DNA from: Hypholoma sublateritium FD-334 SS-4
Lineage: Eukaryota; Basidiomycota; Agaricomycetes; Agaricales; Strophariaceae
NCBI GenBank assembly: GCA_000827495.1
Contig: KN817519.1
Span: forward strand, 698,462-762,461
Reading direction: 5' to 3'
DNA: 64,000 bases
The translations under genes were made by a program, and so were the position numbers. How positions within the stretch are numbered: position 1 is the first letter of the stretch; each line of letters opens with the position of its first letter. The notes beneath the pieces were generated by a model, which was not told the origin of the DNA, ran no database searches, and was given only the letters and a program-made list of their open reading frames with translations. This document shows positions 58,399-64,000 of this stretch, piece by piece.

Positions 58399-59834
58399 AT
58401 GGCGGCAGTCCATCCTATAAGGCAGCCCTCCCGCGCCCAGCAGCCAGATCCCTTTGGCGACCCCGCTCCCCGCCCCTCAACGACGAAGAAACAACGCCCG
58501 GCGCCGCCGCCACCGCCGCCGAAGACCAGAATGCCTGCCTCCACAAACTCCAGCCACCACGACATCACAGAGGCCGTCCGCGACACCGTCGTCGTCAGGT
58601 CGTCCACAGACAGCCCGTCTCGCGCAAAGCCCCACCGCAGCGCAACCCAGGGGTCAGTCCCCTCGAGCGCTGCCTCGATGCCCTATCAATACTCATCCAC
58701 ATCCCCCAGGCCCCCTGCTGTGTCAGCAACACGCCCAGCAAGCAAGCGGGCCCAGACCGACGACACCGCCGAAATCGTCGAGAAGCCCCGCCCCTCGGGC
58801 AAGTCGCGTGGCACAGCGAAGAAGGGCTCGCAGCACGCAGATGTCATCGACCGCCTCGATTTTACCGGCGTGGGACCCAGTATGTCCTTTATTGCCCCGC
58901 ACGATCGTATCTGATATCCCATCCAGTGTTTCATCACGACGGCCCCTTCGATGCCTGCGCGCCGTCGCGGAACAAGCAGCGCAACAAGGCCCCCATGTAT
59001 GCTTGGGGGCAGGAGGAACTCGCCGCCCCACAGGCGTATGGCGATAGCGCTTACCCCACACCCGCCGCATACAAGGCCTTTTCCAACGACTACCCTGAGC
59101 AGCCCAAGAAAAAGGTCGATGCTATTGCAGAGGCCTGGGGCATCCACGAGCCCGAGCCCTTCGAGGAGTTTTTCGCAGGTGGCGGCACTGGCAGGGCTGA
59201 CGGCGATACTCCAACCAGCTCCATATACAACGGTCGTGACAACTCGCGCAACACCGCTAGCAACACCCGCCGCATTAAAGAGGCAGAGAACCGCAACCGC
59301 ATGAACGCACGCAGATCGCTCCTCCCCCCTCCTCAGCCAATCTTTGTGGGGGACCCTTCGGATGCGGAGCCCGCTCCGCTCGGCTCACCCCCTGCCACTT
59401 CTCCCGGTCTTCCGAAGCGCTCCAAATCGATCATGCATCGTATTCGCAAGATGCGCGATGCGCCAAACGTGCCTGTTGGCAATGACTACGAGGTGCCCCT
59501 CCCCCCATCGCCGTCCACCCCCACGGACGCTACGGCTTCCAGCCCGCGCCCTGGCCACCGGCAGCAGAACTCCTTCCTTGGGCGCTTTGCCGGAAACGGT
59601 GCCCCGGCAAACCAGCAATACCAGTCCTCAGCGGAGCCATTCGTCTTTATCGAGGCGACGCACCACAACAAGGACCTCCCTGCACCGCCGCCGGTGGATG
59701 AGTCGGGATCCGGCTCGGGCGAGTACTTCGACCAGCAAGGCGGAACCGGGATGTCTCCCGGCGGCACAGGCGGCCTCGGCCGCAAGACAAGCCTGATGAA
59801 GAAGGTTGGCAGAGTCGTTCGCGGGTCCAAGTAG
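58399..59834 (+). CDS. PAL1: Pal1-type cell-morphology protein
   Basis: Start ATG 58399 (MAAVHPIRQPSRAQQPDPFG); the upstream in-frame GTG is not used. One intron (gtatgt...cccatccag) joins TGVGP to MFHHDGPFDACAPSRN. The conserved Pal1 block is complete: DVIDRLDFTGVGP, FHHDGPFDACAPSRN, and APMYAWGQEEL, then KKVDAIAEAWGIHEPEPFEEFF. The rest is Ser/Pro-rich and disordered, with a basic end (GRKTSLMKKVGRVVRGSK). In fission yeast Pal1 is a peripheral cortical protein at growth sites that helps keep cell shape. The stop is TAG at 59832-59834. Third positions are G/C-rich. Confidence 0.92.
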
Positions 59835-62558
59835 GCGAATGTGCGGGGAAGTTCTTCCGCTTAGGGGCCCAAGCGTTGGGCAAGACTCCCGACGTGCCCC
59901 AAAGCAGCATCCTTACCCGCCACCCCCAGGCCGCTGTGGCAATACCACCGCTCTCGCCGTTCTTTCACTCTCCGTCCTACCTGCCTATGTATGCACCAGG
60001 ATGCGCCTAACTCATCCTATGCCACCCCACACCATTTCCTCCGTCTATCCGATCATGATCGCCCACCATGATCCCTCATCAAATCCTAACCTCTCAAATT
60101 ATCTCCATTCCTCAGCCTCTGGCCTCTACACCACCACCTTCCTTGCCCCCCCCCCGCAAAGGCCTTTCGGGCCATTAAACCCCGCCGCTCCTTAGCGCAC
60201 ATCTTTCAGTTGGCGAACAATAGTGCGATGTTGGGCCGCCGTAGTTGCACGGCACGCACGACCTGGCCGAACCATGCGGCCGCGCCATGGATTCTTTGGA
60301 TATGCGATACTGCGATCTTGCGTCTGCTTGTACTCTTCCCTTCCTTTTTTCGTCCCTTTTTTTCGCTGTGTGTTCCTACCGTACGGTGTGTGTTCTAGTC
60401 TGGTTCTGTGCTCGTGTCCCACCCCAATCCCCATCATCTCGATCGCAATACTCGTCGGCGGCAGCGTGCGAGCCAGATATTCTTGTATTTATTCGTCTGC
60501 AATTTTAATAGTTCGCGCGCGCCGCGAGTTCCTCCTTCGGGTTCTGTCCTGACGGGGCGCTGCCAATGTCGTCGTCGGAGTTTGGTCGTGGGGCATGCAT
60601 GGCTTATGCATGCCGCGATGCGGGCTTCGGAGACTCGCCAACGAACGATGGCGGTGACAGCAGCGGTGGCGGCCATTGATTGATGATGAGGCGGACACGT
60701 CGCGCCTTGGCTCTCCCCTTTTTTCGTGCCTTTTTCCAACTTTTTTCCTTCCTTTTTTTCTTGTTCTGTAATACGCCAAAGAATTGACGACTTTTTCGAT
60801 TCCATTCATCGCCCCTTCCTCTCCTCGGTTTGTGTCTCCGTTGTTATACCCGCCACCGAAGCGCCGCGCTCTCCAGATTCTCTTAGCGTACGATACGATA
60901 CTTATGTGTGTTTTTATGTTTATGCAGTAGCGGGTGCTGCATCCGATGAGATTCATTACGTGCATGCCGGACAGATTGTGTACCACTACTTCTACTTTTA
61001 CTACATGACAAAATAACGTATCCCTGCCATACTCGCTCGATGCATCCTGATTCCTCTTCGCCCGCGTACGCACCGTGCGTGCGTGCGTGCTGGATATAAC
61101 CAGTAGTACCGTGAGCACTGTGCTTCTTTCTTGCGTCATGATGACCATGCATTTATCTCTCTCATTCATTCATCGCGCGGACGCTCCACCCACGGGCCCT
61201 ATGTAGCGTGAGGTATGGAAGCGCCGTTGCCATGTATGAATTTTATTAGGGGGTCATAGGCTGCCATGAACGTGCTCCTGCACCAGCCATGATGACGATC
61301 GAATTGGACCGGAAATTAGAGAGGTCGTTTTAGCGTCGTTTGGAATTATAATTGCGGTGCAACTGCAGGCAGCGGGTGTGGCGCCTCGCGGTCTGGGCGT
61401 GGCTTGGCTGCGACGGCTAGCGTGTGATTGGGCTCTTCCGCTCCCCGGACGGACCCCCACGCGACCGCTACCCTATGCTACCCCCACTACGTTAAGCGCG
61501 CCGTGTGCAGGTGTTGTCAGCGCTAAGCGCCAGCCAGAGCGCGTTGCGCGACGAGGGCAGGCGCTACTGGTGCGCTTGCGTGCATGCAGCGCGCGCACGC
61601 TCACGGAGCGTCAGTGCGCTACATGAGGCACAGACGTCTTGGCCAGTGCGCCGTGACCCTTCCCCCGCGATCCGGGACCAGCTGACCTCGGAAGGGGTGC
61701 AACGTATAGAGAGGCCACCGGTCTATGCTTTGGGAACCGGCTTAGATCCAGACCAGCAAGGAATTATACTCTGCGTCCGCAGCACCCCAAATCCCAATTC
61801 TTTCGAGACGCTCACTCGCCGGACGCTTCGTACGCCTTGTACGGTACGCATATTCGTTTATTTTAGACGCGACGCGTAAGTGGTCCTGAGGCACGCGCTT
61901 CGTACATTGACTGACAGTCCCGAGCCGCAGCGTCCGCTTCTCTTCTCTTCGCTCCCCTGAGCGCACGGGCAGACAAAAAGAGGGTGTATGTAAGGCACCC
62001 AATTTTAAGTAAGGTTGAGTTTGAGTTTTCCGGGAATGTATTTTAGACGATCGAGGGTGGTGGGGCCCGAGAAGAGAAGAGAAGGTGCCCACTGCCCCTC
62101 GATCGTGTGTGGGCGTACAATTAATAGCTCAATTGACATGGGAGAGTGAGCACATAAATTTGGGGAGGTACTGGCTGAGTCTATGTTGCAGATTTGTGGG
62201 CGCGCATTGCTCGACGACAATCTTGGGGAAGAGGGTGGGTATCAGACGAGCAACAGGGAAATGCAGCCAGCGTCCATTACACGTCATCTCTTTCCACGAC
62301 TTCCACCTCGTGCAGCTCGTGCCCCCGCCGAACGCGCATATATTCACACTCATTTTCGCGTATACCTGAACGGCACCACTTTAAATTGAAAGTAACCCAC
62401 CATGATGCACTGCACGGCACACAAGTGTGCCCAGGGATGGTCGGGAGACGTCATTCCGTTCACAATGCTCGGTAGACCGGTGAAAACTTTGGATATATTG
62501 GATATAGATAGAGGCGCGTGCCATTAAAAACTTGAACAATCCCGAGTACGTCCTCGCC
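59835..62558. other. 2.7-kb gene-free stretch
   Basis: No frame here has recognisable content or a consistent splice chain. The first part should be the Pal1 3' untranslated region, and the last part the 3' side of HIS7. It holds T-rich tracts (60725-60765), a hairpin at 60592-60614 and a tgcg microsatellite near 61076-61092. A minus frame at 60489-61169 of 226 codons is rich in Arg/His and looks like a chance opening. Confidence 0.5.
60592..60614. repeat. Inverted repeat GGCATGCAT / ATGCATGCC
   Basis: Two perfect 9-bp arms flank the 5-base loop ggctt. It shares the GCATGC core with the hairpin at 4716-4738. A protein-binding site or an RNA hairpin is possible; role unknown. Confidence 0.45.
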
Positions 62559-64000
62559 TCATGCGCGTACATTGATTCCATTTTCCTTGAGCGCCGATTT
62601 CACCTCCTCGATGCCGACCTCCTCTCTGTGGAAGATACCCGCAGCCAGAGCGGCCTCGACGTCCGTCTGCGCGAACACGTCCACGAAATGCGCCGCCGTC
62701 CCCGCGCCGCTGCTCGCAACGACGGGGACCTTCACGCTGCGCTTGATGAGGCGCACGAGGTCGAGGTCGAACCCGCGGCCCGTTCCGTCGCGGTCGATGC
62801 TGTTCACGAGGATCTCACCGGCGCCGAGCATCTCCACGCCTTGCGCGAGCTCGACGACGGATAGCTCACGCGCCTCGCGCCCACCGGACACCGTGCACTG
62901 GTACCACCACGCGCGCCCGCGTTCGCGCTCGTCCGCTGCGTCGGGCGCGCCGTGCACGAGCTCCGCGGTGTACGGCCCCGTGTATGTAGCGGCATCGTCG
63001 ACGTACACGCGGCGCGGGTCGATCGAGACGACGACGGCCTGGTTCCCGTACGCGCTCGCGATCTGCTCGACCGCGCTCGTGCCGTCACGCACGTACCCCG
63101 CCGCACGCAGGCGCTCGACGGCGAAGACCGCGTCGGAGCCGATGCTGACCTTGTCCGCGCCCGCGCGGAAGTACGCCGCGGCGACTTCGACCGCGGGGCG
63201 CGGCGTGCCGTCCGGGTCGACGCTGTCCTTGATCCCGCCGCCGATCGTGAGCGGGACGAAGATAGTCTCGGCGGCCGCGCGCACGACGGCGAGCATCGGC
63301 TGGTCCTGCAGCGGCGAGTGGCGGAAGGACGTGATGTTGAGCAGGCAGAGCTCGTCCGCGCCCTCCGCGAAGTAGCGCGCGGCGAGCGCGACGGGCTTGC
63401 CGAGGTTGCGCACCGCGCCCGCGGCGGCGACCGCGGGGCCGGCCTTCTCGCGCACGTCGTACTGGTCGCCCTTGGTCACGACGAGGTCGCCCTGGTCGTT
63501 CGCGCGCACGTCCATGCACGCGACGATGCGCTTCGTGAGCCGGTGCGCCGGTGCGGGGAAGCGTGCGACGAGCGGCGCGGGCGGCGCGTGGGTGTGCGCG
63601 GACTCGGGCTGGCGCAGCCAGTCGTCGAGCAGCTTGAGGCCCGCCTTGCCCGACTTTTCCGGGTGGAACTGCGTCGCGAACACGTTTCCCTGGCGCGCAG
63701 ACGACATGAACAGCTCGTGGCCGTACTGCGTTATTGAATGGGCCCAGCGCATCGCCGCGGGGTGGGCCTCAGGGTTATATTTGGCGCAGTAGGAGTGGAC
63801 GAAGTAATAATAAGCGGCAGCGTCGAGCTCTTCGCTGGCGTCTGCTGCGGGGGATGCGCTGGCGATTGGGTCCGCGACGTTCCATCCCATATGCGGGACT
63901 GCTTTGTCGTCGTCGGTGAAACGTTCGATGGGACACGGAATTATGCCCAGGCCCTTGGAGGGCCCTTCGGCCGACGACTGGAAGAGAACCTGCATGCCGA
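62559..64000 (-). CDS. HIS7: Imidazole glycerol phosphate synthase HisHF, 3' part
   Basis: The fused enzyme makes imidazole glycerol phosphate and AICAR in histidine synthesis. The frame runs off the right edge, so the N-terminus is missing. The first visible residues GMQVLFQSS follow directly after the glutaminase Cys, which must lie just outside the window. The glutaminase part continues with KAVPHMGWNV, YYYFVHSYC and FATQFHPEKSG (His/Glu of the triad). After a short linker comes the cyclase barrel: RIVACMDVRAND with the catalytic Asp, CLLNITSF, FVPLTIGGGIKD, GADKVSIGSDAV, and ILVNSIDRDGTG with the second Asp, then VPVVASSGAG. It ends SALKENGINVRA. No intron is seen in the visible part. Third positions are strongly G/C-biased. 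Confidence 0.95.
   Translation of the reverse strand, partial: GMQVLFQSSAEGPSKGLGIIPCPIERFTDDDKAVPHMGWNVADPIASASPAADASEELDAAAYYYFVHSYCAKYNPEAHPAAMRWAHSITQYGHELFMSSARQGNVFATQFHPEKSGKAGLKLLDDWLRQPESAHTHAPPAPLVARFPAPAHRLTKRIVACMDVRANDQGDLVVTKGDQYDVREKAGPAVAAAGAVRNLGKPVALAARYFAEGADELCLLNITSFRHSPLQDQPMLAVVRAAAETIFVPLTIGGGIKDSVDPDGTPRPAVEVAAAYFRAGADKVSIGSDAVFAVERLRAAGYVRDGTSAVEQIASAYGNQAVVVSIDPRRVYVDDAATYTGPYTAELVHGAPDAADERERGRAWWYQCTVSGGREARELSVVELAQGVEMLGAGEILVNSIDRDGTGRGFDLDLVRLIKRSVKVPVVASSGAGTAAHFVDVFAQTDVEAALAAGIFHREEVGIEEVKSALKENGINVRA

Noticed and set aside
58454..59304. Other-frame readings across Pal1
   Set aside because: They are Arg/Pro-rich shadows of the Pal1 frame, which has the conserved domain.
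60489..61169. Minus-strand frame of 226 codons in the 2.7-kb gap
   Set aside because: Arg/His-rich, no domain, no splice context; it looks like a chance opening.
62572..63737. Plus-strand frames of about 260 codons opposite HIS7
   Set aside because: They are antisense to clear HisF motifs in G/C-rich DNA.
1..64000. tRNA, rRNA, CRISPR arrays or intact transposons
   Set aside because: I looked for B-box-like words, long direct repeats with spacers, terminal repeats and transposase or reverse-transcriptase motifs and saw none I could support; a covariance-model scan would be needed to exclude small RNAs.

Overview
This window is nuclear DNA of a basidiomycete fungus, most likely an agaricomycete (mushroom, polypore or crust-fungus group). 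The evidence is short introns (about 45-80 bp) in most genes, genes packed on both strands, no operons, and a gene set typical of that class: a NoxB-type NADPH oxidase, a Cas1-type glycan O-acetyltransferase, a cytochrome b5-fused sphingolipid-type desaturase, fungal Cut8/Sts1 and Pal1 proteins, and a fused HIS7 enzyme. All functional calls come from reading translated exons; no database search was run.

Layout, left to right. 0-12 kb, mostly plus strand: the 3' part of a DIL-domain protein, a rhomboid intramembrane protease, a Cas1-like O-acetyltransferase, Cut8/Sts1, and a probable mitochondrial protein. 12.2-16.8 kb: a poorly resolved stretch, then a seven-exon REXO4-like exonuclease-fold gene that has lost its catalytic residues, facing a mitochondrial carrier. 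17-25 kb: a RING-CH membrane ubiquitin ligase, nucleoporin Nup155/Nup170, and an RNase III-domain protein with a SUMO-interaction-like motif. 26-32 kb: a MAPKKK-type kinase with a long C-terminal tail and a tandem pair of F-box-family genes, one internally deleted. 32.7-41.5 kb: NoxB, Mad2 and TAF5 (Mad2 and TAF5 divergent), an acidic disordered protein and a PH-like basic protein. 42.9-51.5 kb: a single-pass membrane protein, an unrecognised nuclear-looking protein, a MetE-like enzyme and ribosomal protein eL13. 52.7-58.1 kb: a desaturase gene and an unrecognised OB-like gene, followed by decayed remnants of both, which I read as a tandem duplication in decay. 58.4-64 kb: Pal1, a 2.7 kb gene-free stretch, and the 3' part of HIS7 running off the end.

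There is no biosynthetic cluster. The genes are mostly unrelated housekeeping functions: nuclear pore, proteasome tethering, spindle checkpoint, TFIID/SAGA, translation, histidine synthesis, and signalling (Nox, MAPKKK, RING-CH, rhomboid). The most interesting items are the pseudo-exonuclease, the decayed desaturase/OB-like cassette, the internally deleted F-box paralogue whose frame runs through former intron sequence, and the RNase III protein with a SIM-like tail.
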